This document shows, piece by piece, positions 17,501 to 24,146 of a DNA stretch of 64,000 nt. Below the pieces are notes generated by a model. It did no database searches. It saw only the letters and a list, made by a program, of their open reading frames with translations, and was not told the origin of the DNA. The stretch spans positions 1-64,000 of the forward strand of contig NZ_CACXNW010000003.1 in the NCBI RefSeq assembly GCF_902769175.1. Reading direction: 5' to 3'. The translations under genes were made by a program, and so were the position numbers. Within the stretch, counting starts at the first letter, position 1. Every line of letters begins with the position of its first letter. The DNA is from an uncultured Methanobrevibacter sp. (GTDB lineage Archaea; Methanobacteriota; Methanobacteria; Methanobacteriales; Methanobacteriaceae).

Positions 17501-19478
17501 CACCTCAATGACATATGAAGGAACCATATAGTTTGGCTTAGAGATACTGACATATTTCCTGATTATCTCATCAAGATTGTCTACCTCAATATTGCTGACA
17601 ACATAAGCCACCAATTCATGTTTGCCATTATTCCTAACTGTTTGAACAGTCACATCCTTTATGTAATTTGATTCGCGAATGACAGACTCAACTTCAGATA
17701 GCTCTACACGATTTCCCATAATCTTCACTTGGCTGTCACGACGACCGATAATGGCGATTGAACCATCAGGCAAAATCCTCACCATATCACCGGTACGGTA
17801 TAGCACATCATATCCTTTACCATTATCAAAGGGATTCAATAAGAAGGCACCTTTTGTTTTTTCTTCATTGTTTAGATACCCTTCAGCTATCTGATAGCCA
17901 GACAAATATAATTCTCCAACTGCACCTATCGGCACACGTCTACCTTCATCATCTAAAACATAAGCTTTTGTGTTGTAATTCAAATGTCCTATTGCGGAAG
18001 AATCTATCTTTTCGGAATTTTTAATGGAAACTACGTGTTCAAATGCTTCTGTAGGACCGCAAACATCAATCAAGGTATAACCTTTAGGACTTTCAAAGTC
18101 TCCTACTTTTCACCGCCAACCATTAAAACATCAAGGGAAGTGGAATCATTGCTTTGCATAAATAATTTGGCTACTTGTGTAGTGATCCATGTATGTGTTA
18201 CAGATTGGTTTATGAAATATTCATTTAATCTCAGCATATCTGTTTTATAATCATCAGGAACAACAGAAAGACAAGCTCAGGAATATAAAGCCACATTAAT
18301 ATTGAAACTGGCTACATCAAAGCCAATGGAAGAGAATAATCCATATACGTCACCATTATTTAGACCATATTTGTCAACATACCAATCACAAACATTTAGA
18401 ATGGATTTTCTAGTGATGTTTATTCCTTTAGGAGTGCCAGTTGTACCGCTAGTATATAATACACAAGCAACATTGCCACAGATTGAATTCAAATGAGAAG
18501 CTTCCCCAATATTCTCTTTAAGAATATCTGAAGCATTTAAGATAATGGCTTTGCCAGATAAATTCTTAGCACGTTCATAAGTTTCATCAGTGACAATAAG
18601 CACTTTAGAACCAGTATCTTCCAATATGAATTCTATACGTTCATCAGGGAGATTAAAGTCAAGAGGGACATAAATGGCACCTACAGATAAAATACTTAAA
18701 ATGTTAAACACATACCACTCTGACCTTTCAGTTAAAAAAGCAACAGAGTCCTGTACTCCAATGCCTTGGTCATTTAGCATTTTAGCTATTTTATCTGCAA
18801 TGAAAGCCCCTTGAGAATAACTGTAATTTCTATCTTTAAAGGATACAAGCTTATTTTTGGGATATTTTTTAAGATTATCATTGAATGAATCCAATATGTC
18901 AGCATATTTTAAAGGATGTTCCGTTTGATTATAAGAGTCTAATTGCTTTAAATCAGAAATACTGGTATAATCATATCTTTTAATACATCAACATTTAAAA
19001 TATCATGCAATATTGATTTAAATGAATATAAAAAACGATTAATGGTATTTTGAGAATATTTTTCTGAGGAACTAAGCTTCAAAACATAATCTTTATCCTT
19101 TTGGAGGATATTTGCATTAAAATCATATGATTCTATTTCTTCGGACATTAAGTTAAAAACAATGTTTGATGATTCATCAACCCTATTTTGATCATAATAA
19201 TCAATAGATTCCTTTACACTATCAATAAAAGCAGACACCTTTTGGTTTTCGCAATTAACAAACAAGGGGAGAGGATCTGAATTTTCATCAATAATATCAA
19301 ACAATACCTTGTCACTGCAGACAAATCTGGATAATGTATATGCAAAAGCACTTATGAATAGGATATCTTTATTTTCATTAAAGGTTTCACTGTTCAAATC
19401 CAAATCAATGAAACTGAAAGAAGGAGAATTTTCCCCTACATCACTTAATAATACCCCCACTTCTTCAATATCAAACAT
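5608..19478 (-). CDS. Non-ribosomal peptide synthetase, about 4,600 residues, reading frame broken in this assembly
   Basis: Read from 19478 downwards the order is: C-terminal half of a condensation domain, A1-T1-E1, C2-A2-T2-E2, C3-A3-T3-E3, C4-T4. The phosphopantetheine serines in LGGDS are at 17306-17308, 12989-12991, 8688-8690 and 5728-5730. The frame is interrupted by four one-base deletions near 18972, 18108, 9345 and 8653, and by one TGA at 18277-18279. In every case the neighbouring module shows what was lost, and the two sides join without missing protein. The product would be a peptide of three activated residues, each with an epimerase, so probably all D. No thioesterase, reductase or terminal condensation domain of the cyclizing type follows T4. 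A TATA-like box at 19535-19542 and GTGAT before ATG 19478 support the start. A phosphopantetheinyl transferase must be supplied from outside the window. Confidence 0.9.
5838..5990 (-). repeat. 3 x 51-bp in-frame repeat between C4 and T4
   Basis: The plus-strand motif ATTCAGATAAA recurs at 5838, 5889 and 5940, exactly 51 bp apart. It encodes three degenerate 17-residue repeats rich in Ser, Asp and Glu. It sits where an adenylation domain is expected. Confidence 0.85.
8230..8340 (-). repeat. 42-bp in-frame repeats in the E3 domain
   Basis: Copies start at 8230, 8272 and 8314 (42-bp period) and are nearly identical. They encode SVDVDGLDVVGEFR repeated about 2.6 times. The insertion follows IQEI(K/R)P, at a loop that is only a few residues long in E1 and E2. 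Confidence 0.9.
8619..9269 (-). CDS. NRPS segment 4: C-terminal subdomain of A3 and carrier domain T3
   Basis: The true frame is open from about 9345. It holds GELCISGYQVAAGYLN, the A7-A8 region YRTGDLVRVLSDGSFAFVGR-type segment and a degenerate A10 motif NAKVNR that keeps the catalytic Lys (the other modules have NGKVDK/R). T3 follows with LGGDSISSIRI, Ser at 8688-8690. The frame is lost at a run of six A (plus-strand T 8651-8656) where seven would give LFQKNNIFCTAKDIL, matching the other T domains. Confidence 0.85.
   Translation of the reverse strand: MAAGYLNREDENIKSFISNPFDNNEEYSLLYRTGDLVRVLSDGSFAFVGRQDSQVKIRGNRVELSQVEKIIREIDYVEDVTVQTIKNGSNNELVAYVVSGKAGDLKDSICEYIAESKPDYMVPSFVIKLDEIPLTINAKVNRQALPKVDINALRTDYVPPSTENERAIVDAFNIVFNQKDIGLNDDFMRLGGDSISSIRIISLFQKIISFALLRIY
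9332..18073 (-). CDS. NRPS segment 3: end of A1, T1-E1, C2-A2-T2-E2, C3 and most of A3
   Basis: This 2,913-residue stretch is open throughout. After A1 (NGKVDK) come T1 and E1. E1 and E2 have the epimerase signatures HHLIIDGVSWSIL, ESYGRDES or ESHGRDEN, RT(I/V)GWFTSQF and LGLNYGSL, which separate epimerization from condensation domains. C2 has HHIISDG. C3 has HHIINDA, where Gly of HHxxxDG is Ala but the catalytic His and Asp remain. A2 and A3 contain YTSGTTG(V/I)PKG. Hand-derived pocket codes are A2 D-V-K-D-F-G-S-V-D-K, resembling basic-residue codes (Orn/Arg type), and A3 D-A-L-M-L-G-G-S-F-K, resembling Val-type codes; both are tentative. In-frame repeats interrupt A2 (about 14165-14288) and the C3-A3 junction (10221-10330). 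The segment ends at a lost G (AAGCTT for AAGGCTT) near 9345. Confidence 0.9.
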   Translation of the reverse strand: MIDVCGPTEAFEHVVSIKNSEKIDSSAIGHLNYNTKAYVLDDEGRRVPIGAVGELYLSGYQIAEGYLNNEEKTKGAFLLNPFDNGKGYDVLYRTGDMVRILPDGSIAIIGRRDSQVKIMGNRVELSEVESVIRESNYIKDVTVQTVRNNGKHELVAYVVSNIEVDNLDEIIRKYVSISKPNYMVPSYVIEVDSIPLNINGKVDKNSLPDVDLSGFHADYVAPKTKREKIIVNAFEKVLNQEKISLYDDFIRLGGDSVSAIRVLSLLQKEGITCNARDIINYQTPFSIAQNIQEIKHVSYDETEGEVDLLPIQSYFFDKVNANEYSQEYILKSNFKLDKDILQKAFDGVSKTHDMLRATYRHDDGCKPIQEILPADTRVCEINEIHMEDGDLKREIGKIIFESNASLDINESLIKVNLLHHKRESYLIFVIHHLIIDGVSWSILIDDLTYLYALFLENEDANLVKPYPYKSWVEDVKNLASNISESEKKHWLEINSRLNDSKIKGKVQIFGFNIESSFDANNLLMMREEEYLALGIARAYKKTYGEDIIFNKESYGRDESLADVNRTIGWFTSQFPVPVNVNNGYDSISIVNDVYSLKNAFKDVEHLGLNYGSLIYGSNELEFKSCPVTLNFLSDEFVYRNEIFESLDVYLTSNDNLDMSMYESTTYGISLKISRVGNNYVIVGNYAKDTYLGDKFEEFIANMKNELEFLGNYSLEKENIVSCLSETQLAIYLDEKVRDMGTAYSTAGIYKCPLDKSVDEIREVIDELINRHPILKGRIVEDENLLLVCDSYPLIEFRDADNYRDLIAPFNLDEYLARFYIICNGDEKSILFDIHHIISDGTNRHLIHRELDNIFEGNMDYSIDLGFVYESNNSFEAQYKDIYKEGHDFFNRNLSDIDDVSPLPYDYLGMENRIMLPIRGIKNKIRGFCHKKGITVNTFFNSVFAYTYSRFTGDDKVFYTYTQHGRYEPYAQKAFGMFARTVPIIVDCSSSSVDDFLERTSELILDSMRYSVYPFRLLANEYDLNLNGAFEYNYNLNDVSDVGDELIIENLEINLISDFICVVNDLDDGYLLRIDSDEKYSNELIIRFLNVFKEILIQISDKENLSDIDYISEEDLNLLDSYNQTEHPLEYEDIMDAFNDNLAKYPSNKLVSFKDKAYTYADVAFIVDKIANELSELGVKQNDAVAFLTERSEWYLFDALAILSLGAVYVPLDTSHPDERIEFILEDTEVKVLIVSDSAYERAKSISDDLVILNESHIAENLKSLSSLGVGSGSGVVGGIDSLSSLGVGSGSGVVGGLSSLDVTYNDLACILYTSGTTGVPKGVKITRKSILNISTYPSDYYNLTESDVYGLFASIGFDVAIKCMFAPICCGAALDIIPDDVKLDMYRLNNHLIEHEVTFADLPTQVAKLFISQVENNTLKYLFTGGEKLGEINISSNYHFIDSYGPTEACVDVSCIEKADKIDASSIGHLIYNTKAYVLDNNMNPVPIGAAGELYLAGYQIAQGYLNRDDENAKAFIENPFDVDGDYNRLYCTGDIVRILADGSLGIIGRRDSQVKIRGNRVELLEVEEVIREIDYISDVTVQTIRNHGNYELVAYLVTSEPIDNLRERVWDYVSECKPDYMVPSHIVSLDKIPLNVNGKVDRYALPEIDLNSLRSDYAAPTNKNERKIVKSFERVFNQEGIGIYDDFVRLGGDSISVIRLIALLQKEGITCTPRDILTYKTPYSIAKNIRDVEQVIYNEVEGKVELHPIQGFFFDNINKNQYSQEFILKSAIDFDLEDLQKAFDELSNLHDMLMAVYRRENGKVIQEILPLNTRVCEIEENTIDDFVNDLGRIIFKSFNSLDIEKELIKINLVHYNDESYLIFVIHHLIIDGVSWSILIDDLSHIYNLIKESSEIDILRPYPYKLWVEDIKELSSKISENERKHWIELDKMWDDSLIKGKSNVFALNIKGDFRIDNQLRLTEEEYLGLAIARAYKKTYGKDIIFNRESHGRDENIADVSRTVGWFTSQFSVNVEVNCQYDGISLVNDVCTLKNAFKNLNHLGLNYGSLVYILNELEYKHCPVTFNFLSNEFVFKNDIFQTINDYLSSKDEIKIGNFDSISYGITLNVSRLEDKYIFNGDYPEDTYLAWKFEDFVGNIEYELEFIGQYEFKEIICPLSESQLGLYLDEKVNDKGTAYSASGIYKCESNSSMEEMENAIHCLIKKHPILKSRIVDGEIPLVVCDSYPSIEIVETDDYSSLIKPFDLDKSLARFFIAANDDGKFIFYDMHHIINDATTGMLILKELDEIFNGEFDDTIDLGFAIESFYSFESKFDPSYERAHDFHAKNLSDIDEVNSILFDGGGSENRIMLPIHGIKNPVEEFCHSTGITIGNFLNATFAYTCSRFAASDKVFYTYTQHGRNEPHSQNAVGMFVRTIPIIVDCSNDSVKDYLNNVSDLIIDSMKHSVYPYRLLANEFNLHMDLAFEYNYNLNDVSDIGDELVIEDMGMDLISDFLCVVNDLDDGYLIRIDSCDKYSDELVIRFLESFRAIIIQILEKENLSEIDYISDRDLKLLDSYNQTEYDLKYEDILDAFNDHLSKHPESELVKFSEHSDGGLVKFSEHSDGEFVKFSEHSDGELVKYDDISLSYGEGAFIAEKIAKQLVELKVKKQNAIAFLVERSQWYLLLALGIMSIGAVYVPLDEALPDERIKFILNDSEVKVLIVSDITYERAANLINDDIILLNISDIKGNIGSLSSLPIVYGDVACILYTSGTTGIPKGVKVTRKSLLNISQYYEDTYGIGNDDVYGLYAAIGFDAGTLAIGQSIYSGSCLSVIPENIKLNVHELNDYLIKQGVTHTMMTTQLGKLFMENVENDSLKVLLVGGEKLGEYDNTNNYQLVDGFGPTETFSFVTSIDNSDKIDPSSIGKLNYNTKLMS
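10221..10330 (-). repeat. 33-bp in-frame repeats at the C3-A3 junction
   Basis: TTGACAA recurs at 10221, 10254, 10287 and 10320, exactly 33 bp apart. The repeats encode 11-residue units of the type GELVKFSEHSD just before the first strand of A3. A2 and A1 have a single unit-length segment (KLVSFKD) at this place. Confidence 0.9.
14165..14288 (-). repeat. In-frame Gly/Ser repeat inside adenylation domain A2
   Basis: Two near-identical copies encode SLSSLGVGSGSGVVGG, the second with an extra three residues, followed by a partial third (LSSLDV). The insertion lies just before the ATP-binding YTSGTTG loop, at a surface loop of the fold, and has the composition of a flexible linker. Confidence 0.85.
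18277..18894 (-). CDS. NRPS segment 2: N-terminal part of adenylation domain A1
   Basis: Contains the A1 core up to the pocket-lining region: VPLDFNLPDERIEFIL, the ATP loop YTSGTTGTPKG (about 18424-18459) and FDVASFNINVALYS. The frame then meets TGA at 18277-18279 exactly where the other two A domains have Gly or a small residue (YSGSCLSVIP in A3), and continues in the same frame as ACLSVVPDD through VGGEK. It shifts by one at a run of four A (plus-strand T at 18107-18110) where five are needed to give GEKVGDF. A hand-read binding-pocket code is D-V-F-W-M-G-V-E-H-K, which I cannot match to a known substrate. Confidence 0.85.
   Translation of the reverse strand: MDSFNDNLKKYPKNKLVSFKDRNYSYSQGAFIADKIAKMLNDQGIGVQDSVAFLTERSEWYVFNILSILSVGAIYVPLDFNLPDERIEFILEDTGSKVLIVTDETYERAKNLSGKAIILNASDILKENIGEASHLNSICGNVACVLYTSGTTGTPKGINITRKSILNVCDWYVDKYGLNNGDVYGLFSSIGFDVASFNINVALYS
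18948..19478 (-). CDS. NRPS segment 1: C-terminal lobe of a condensation domain at the synthetase N-terminus
   Basis: The protein starts in the middle of a condensation fold. Its first residues align with the linker between the two lobes of C2 and C3 in this synthetase (DIDDV in C2, FDIEEV here), and AFAYTLSRFVCSDKVLF matches FAYTYSRFTGDDKVFY of C2. The N-terminal lobe with HHxxxDG is absent, and there is no coding sequence upstream, so the piece cannot condense. It may be a structural cap for A1 or a relic of an internal deletion. The frame ends at a lost G: ATGAT is read where ATGGAT (Met-Asp) is expected, near 18970-18974. Confidence 0.8.
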   Translation of the reverse strand: MFDIEEVGVLLSDVGENSPSFSFIDLDLNSETFNENKDILFISAFAYTLSRFVCSDKVLFDIIDENSDPLPLFVNCENQKVSAFIDSVKESIDYYDQNRVDESSNIVFNLMSEEIESYDFNANILQKDKDYVLKLSSSEKYSQNTINRFLYSFKSILHDILNVDVLKDMIIPVFLI

Positions 19479-19976
19479 TTTTCATCACTTCACTAAAAAT
19501 AAATTTTAAAGAGCATTTTACGAATAGGACATAATATAAAAATTCTGCAAAGATTCAGATTATATCTCTTAAAAAAACCATTTATTTCTAACAACTAATT
19601 TATTTATCATAAATAAAAATAATTGTTTTATCAAGAACGAATGATTTTTTATACCTTATTTAAAAAAATAAGGAGAAAAATATAAAGTTATTAAGAAATG
19701 CTAATTCTTACTTTATATAAATTTTTAATTTTATATAATATATTAATATCTAATTTTATAAAAATTGTCCATATCCAGCTAAAAATCACCCACATCTAAT
19801 ATAAAAATCACATATCCCTTATAAAAATCTCCTAAATTCATTATAAAAATTGTTCATACCCATCATAAAGCAATCGTGTAAATATTGCTTTTTATAATAA
19901 TTTATTAATTTAAACAAACAGAACTATTGATAGAACTTATTGAATTTACATTAACAAGAATTTTCGAGTTAAAAAC
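19479..19976. promoter_or_regulatory. Divergent NRPS/MATE promoter region with 21-bp iterons
   Basis: The 498-bp spacer separates the divergent NRPS and MATE genes. A TATA-like box for the NRPS is at 19535-19542. T-A-rich boxes near 19890-19900 may serve the MATE gene. Between them the motif TATAAAAAT (once CTAAAAAT) recurs at 19757, 19779, 19800, 19820 and 19842, with a weaker CATAAAGC-like copy near 19864. The 20-22 bp spacing is two helical turns. No gene is seen. Confidence 0.6.
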
Positions 19977-21745
19977 ATGGCTTATGAAAGAAACTACGAT
20001 TTAATCAATAGGAAATTTAAGGAATTGTTTTTTCCAACAATGGGAGTTGTAGTGGCAGGAAATTTTGCCATACTAATTGATGCGATTCTAATCAGCTTAA
20101 TTTTAGGTCCAAATTATCTCTCTGTCATCCAGTGTGTGGAACCATTTGCATTATTTTTCACAGTCATCTATTGGATGATTGGAATGGGAGGCAGCATTTT
20201 ATGTTCCATTGCCAAAGCGGAATTTGATGATGAAAAAGGCAATGCATTGTTTACAGTTTCTCTTCTTAGTGTAGTGGCACTGTCATTAACCATAGTAGGG
20301 CTTTCATTATTATTCCCAGATTCCATTGCTCAAATACTATGCAATTCAGTTCAATTAAGACCTTTAGTTAATCAATATATTAGCGCATATTTAATAGGAG
20401 TGCCCTTTTTTTGTTATATGATTGTAACAGCATATTTCATTAAATCATTTGGATTTATTAAACTGCAATTTTGGGCATATTTATTATGCAATATTGTAAA
20501 CATAACCTGCGATATTGTCTTTATGAACTATCTTGATCTTAGCATTGCAGGTGCAGGATTAGCTACCACTACTGGATATATAGTATCTGCAATAATCATA
20601 TCCTACTATTTCATAAGTCCTAAAAAGTCATTGAAACTTATAAAAGTAAAATTGTCATCAATGCTTGGTTATTTTGTAGAAATCTGTAAAACTGGAATAT
20701 CCATTGCATCAACCCAATTATACGCATCCATCAAATTTTTATTTGTAAATGCCTTAATATTAACAATTGCAGGAGAAATGGGATTGGCTGCAATGAATAT
20801 TTGTTATAATGTATTGTTTTTAGTATTGATATTCCTTCTCGCCGTTACACAGTCAATTTTACCTATTGTTTCTGTATATTATAAAGAAGAAGACTTTAAT
20901 GGGGTAGATTATGTGACACATAAATCATTGAAAATTGTCATTGCCCTTGGAATCTTTTTCTCATTGCTGTTTATTGCATATCCAGAAACCATATTAACCA
21001 TATTCATTTTAAATAGTCCTGCAGAGATTCCAATGGTAGTGGAGTCTGTCAGATTATTTTCATTATGCTTTGTAAGTTATGCAATATGCTATTTATATAT
21101 CTTTTATGCACAATCAGTCCAATATAATAAATTGGCAAATCTGATTTCACTTTTGGAAGGTCTGATTCTTCCTATAATCATTACCTATCTTTTTGGGTAT
21201 TTATGGGGAATCAAAGGAATATGGATTGGATTTACAGTTGCTGAATCTTTAACTGTGCTGTTTATTTATATCTATTCAAAATATTATACTAAAAAATCCA
21301 ATCATGAATATTCTGGCTTTTTCCTAAATAAAAGCAGTGATGAGGGAGAAGTATGGGAATTTATGTTAAAAGGAACAGAAGAGGATGTTTCAAAACTGAG
21401 TGAAGAAATTAAAGATCATTTGCATGAATCAGAATCTGGAATGAAAGTTTGCTTAGCAATGAAGAGATGCTAAGTCACATTATTGAATTGAACGAAGAAG
21501 TGGATTTAATCGATATCCTCATTAGAAACAAAGAGGACAAAGTATTAATTTCAATAAAATATTCAGGAATCCCATGCAACCCATTAGAATATGAAAACTT
21601 AAAAAATAGGGAAGATGAAGAGTTGAATAGAATCATAAATTCAATGGACCTTTCTAAAATGAAAGATTTATTGGAAATTGCTGACAATATTGACTATTCC
21701 CAAATACTGGAATTAAATAATGTTTTAATTACAATCAAACACTAA
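19977..21745 (+). CDS. MATE-family exporter fused to a degenerate RsbW-like domain, one frameshift
   Basis: Residues 1 to about 445 form a 12-segment MATE transporter, paralogous to the gene at 270. The tail continues as an RsbW/SpoIIAB-like fold: KVCLAM, then after a one-base shift near 21461 EEMLSHIIELN (N-box region) and ISIKYSGIPCNP (G1-box region). Restoring one G (ATGGAAGAG for ATGAAGAG) joins the two frames seamlessly into a protein of about 590 residues. The N-box Asn is His and the G1-box Asp is not conserved, so the tail may bind a partner rather than phosphorylate. The gene is divergent from the NRPS. Export of the NRPS product with some switch through the tail is inferred. A similar linkage of NRPS, MatE and anti-sigma-type proteins was reported in M. 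ruminantium M1. Confidence 0.85.
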
Positions 21746-21834
21746 ACACAATAAAACAAAAAAAAACACCACAATAAAAATATTTTAATTACAAACAAAC
21801 ACCAAACACAATAAAACAAAAAACGCCACAATAT
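21721..21834 (+). repeat. 60-bp tandem duplication spanning the MATE stop codon
   Basis: The segment starting at 21721 (which contains the stop at 21743-21745) recurs at 21781 with a few substitutions and a short deletion. It is another gene-end duplication. Confidence 0.85.
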
Positions 21835-21849
21835 TGTTTATCAATAAAC

Positions 21850-21938
21850 TGTTTCTTAGGAAACATTTATAAATGACAAAAATCATAAAATCTAATAGAC
21901 TAAAGTATCGTTCATTTATAAACAGTTTCTCAAGAAAC
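21850..21938 (+). promoter_or_regulatory. Two MarR-type operators flanking TATA boxes
   Basis: Palindromes GTTTCTTAGGAAAC (21851-21864) and GTTTCTCAAGAAAC (21925-21938) share the consensus GTTTCYYNRGAAAC. Each lies beside a TTTATAAA box (21867-21873 and 21915-21921). The second lies between its TATA box and the preferred start codon at 21963, a classical repressor position. Binding by the adjacent MarR protein is inferred. Confidence 0.65.
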
Positions 21939-21962
21939 ATTAAAAAAACAAAATGTGATAAT

Positions 21963-22409
21963 ATGAAAGACTATTCACAATTAGATAAATTTGATTCAAT
22001 GCCTTTTATAGCACTAATTCATCACATATCCAGAAATAAATTAAGATATGCTCAGAAAAACCCAAACCGCATAGATATGGTTCATGAAGGCCAATATTTA
22101 ATGGCAATATATAATAGAAAAAACCTATCTCAAGATGATTTGGCAACACTTTTTGGTCAAAGCAAGGGAACAATAGCTAAAGCTTTAAGAAAATTGGAAG
22201 ACCAGGAATATGTTGAACGGATCATTGATGAAAACAATAGAAGGAAATACATATTGAAAACAACAGAAAAGGGAGAAATACTAGCTATCCTATTAGAAAA
22301 TGATTTAAAGGAATGGGAAGAGCAAGTTGGAATAGACAAATTAGATGAAAATGCAAAAAATCAGCTAAGGGAAATAGCTAGAAAAACAGAGGAAATACTT
22401 GAAGAATAA
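21963..22409 (+). CDS. MarR-family transcriptional regulator
   Basis: About 148 residues from ATG 21963. An upstream in-frame ATG at 21873 exists, but the extra 30 residues cover the operator region and are unlikely to be translated. The winged helix is clear: NLSQDDLATLFGQSKGTIAKALRKLEDQEYVERIIDENNRRKYILKTTEKG, with the recognition helix at SKGTIAKALRKL and the wing at DENNRRKY. MarR proteins repress adjacent transport genes and are released by phenolic or drug ligands. The MATE exporter at 22483 follows in the same direction 73 bp later, so this is probably its repressor and also autoregulatory. Confidence 0.85.
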   Translation: MKDYSQLDKFDSMPFIALIHHISRNKLRYAQKNPNRIDMVHEGQYLMAIYNRKNLSQDDLATLFGQSKGTIAKALRKLEDQEYVERIIDENNRRKYILKTTEKGEILAILLENDLKEWEEQVGIDKLDENAKNQLREIARKTEEILEE

Positions 22410-22482
22410 AGTATCAACATATATTTCAGAATAAAAATTATTCATAACACTTACAAACAGGGATTAAAATGGCAATAAAAAT

Positions 22483-23832
22483 GTGGAATTAATGAGAGGA
22501 GCACCAGAAATAGCTGTTAAAAAGCTTGCTATACCAATTATGATTTCAATGCTTTTAACAGCATCATACAACATCATCGATGGAATATTTGTAGCAGGAC
22601 TTGGACAAGCTGCAATAGCAGGTATGGGATTTGTAACACCTATATTTATGATATTGAATGGTGTAAGCGTAGGTCTTGGAAGCGGTGCTACAAGCAGCAT
22701 CAGTCGTTTTGTAGGAGCAAAAAACCACGATGGGGCAAACCAGTCTGCAGCACATTCCCTTTTAATATTCTTGATTGCTTCAATAATCCTTACAGCAGTA
22801 TTGATTTTTGTCCAAGAGCCTTTGCTTAGAACCTATGGAGCAAGTGGCCAGTCCTTAGCAGAAGGTATAAAATATGGTACACCTCTATTTTTAGGATTAT
22901 TCACATTCATATTTGCAAATGGTGGAAGCGGAATCCTTAGGGGAGAAGGAGATATGAAAAGAGCTATGTATGCTGTTATCGTTTCTGTTTTATTGAATGC
23001 AATACTTGACCCTCTATTCATTTACACACTTGGACTTGGTTCAGCAGGAGCTTCCCTTGCAACCATTGTAAGCTCAGTCGGATCTGCTACAGTAATCCTA
23101 TACTGGATTCTTATTAAAAAGGACACTTGGGTTCAAGTGGATTTAAAAAACTTTAAATTCAATCCAGAAATAGCTAAAGACATTCTAAAGGTAGGTATTC
23201 CTGCTTCAATGGATATGTTTATGATGTCCTTTGCAGTTAGCTTATACTTGATATTCATATCTACAATCGGTGGAGAATATGGAATAGCTGCATTTACATC
23301 AGGTCAAAGGCTATACCTATTTGCAATTATGCCTCTTACATCAATCGGTACTGCAGTAGCTGCAGTAAGTGGAAGCGCATATGGAGCAAGAAATGGAGAT
23401 TACCTTTCAAGAACTCACCTTTATGGGGTTAAATTTGGAATAGCCTTTGGAACAGCAGTTACAATAATCCTTGTAGGATTTGCACCTCAGCTTTCAACCA
23501 TATTTGCGTATACTCCTGAAACTGCACCATTAGTTCCTGAAATTACTAGATTCCTGCAAATAGCTTGCTTATGTCTTCCATTAACTGGAGCAGGAATGAC
23601 TTCAAGCTTCCTATATCAAGGAATTGGAAAGGGAACAATAAGCTTAATGTGGACAATCATCAGAGAGGTCATCTTTACAGTCACTGCTACATACACCCTT
23701 GGAATAGTATTAGGATGGGGACTTGTTGGTATTTGGACTGGACTCTTCTTAGGAAGAGCCTTAGCAAGTATTCTAAACTTCCTCTTTGCAAGATTCACCA
23801 TCAAGAAAGTAAGAGAAGAATTCGGCAATTAG
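22483..23832 (+). CDS. MATE-family multidrug exporter
   Basis: A 449-residue MATE protein with 12 predicted membrane segments and no RsbW-like tail. It starts MELMRGAPEIAVKKLAIPIM, typical of archaeal MATE proteins. The annotated start is GTG 22483, but an ATG at 22469 with GGGA 6 bases upstream would be in frame if one A were restored in the A run at 22477-22481, giving MAIKNVELMRGAPE. This aligns with the N-terminus of the MATE gene at 63450 (NIEMITGDPKKA), so a one-base deletion is likely here too. Co-directional with the MarR gene, probably one operon controlled by the GTTTC operators. Confidence 0.85.
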   Translation: MELMRGAPEIAVKKLAIPIMISMLLTASYNIIDGIFVAGLGQAAIAGMGFVTPIFMILNGVSVGLGSGATSSISRFVGAKNHDGANQSAAHSLLIFLIASIILTAVLIFVQEPLLRTYGASGQSLAEGIKYGTPLFLGLFTFIFANGGSGILRGEGDMKRAMYAVIVSVLLNAILDPLFIYTLGLGSAGASLATIVSSVGSATVILYWILIKKDTWVQVDLKNFKFNPEIAKDILKVGIPASMDMFMMSFAVSLYLIFISTIGGEYGIAAFTSGQRLYLFAIMPLTSIGTAVAAVSGSAYGARNGDYLSRTHLYGVKFGIAFGTAVTIILVGFAPQLSTIFAYTPETAPLVPEITRFLQIACLCLPLTGAGMTSSFLYQGIGKGTISLMWTIIREVIFTVTATYTLGIVLGWGLVGIWTGLFLGRALASILNFLFARFTIKKVREEFGN

Positions 23833-24146
23833 TTCTGCTTATATTTAATTGATTACTGTTTTAGCAAAGTATGAAATCTTTAAAATTAGTTAATTAAATA
23901 CAACAAGAAAAAAGAATAAAATCTCAAAAAAAAATCCAATAAAAATAGATAAAACATAAAAATCTTAAAAATTAGCCAATAAAATAAAACAAGAATAAAA
24001 TCTCAAAAAAAATCCAATAAAAATAGATAAAGCGTGAAAATCTTAAAAATTAGTTAATAAAATAAAACAAGATAAAAATTATTTAAAAAAAAAATAAAAA
24101 AAAAGAAAGAAAATTTAGGGAATTAAAACATTCCACGTAAATTTAT
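23833..24146. repeat. AT-rich spacer with ~84-bp degenerate tandem repeats
   Basis: The block around AATAAAATCTCAAAAAAAA, ATCCAATAAAAATAGATAAA and TCTTAAAAATTAG occurs about two and a half times between 23870 and 24080. No gene or RNA is visible. It lies between convergent genes. Confidence 0.7.

Noticed and set aside
8600-18980. Programmed ribosomal frameshifting in the NRPS
   Set aside because: The four shifts occur at unrelated sequences (A runs and lost G) without a common slippery site or stimulatory structure, and similar indels occur in trpA and trpB.
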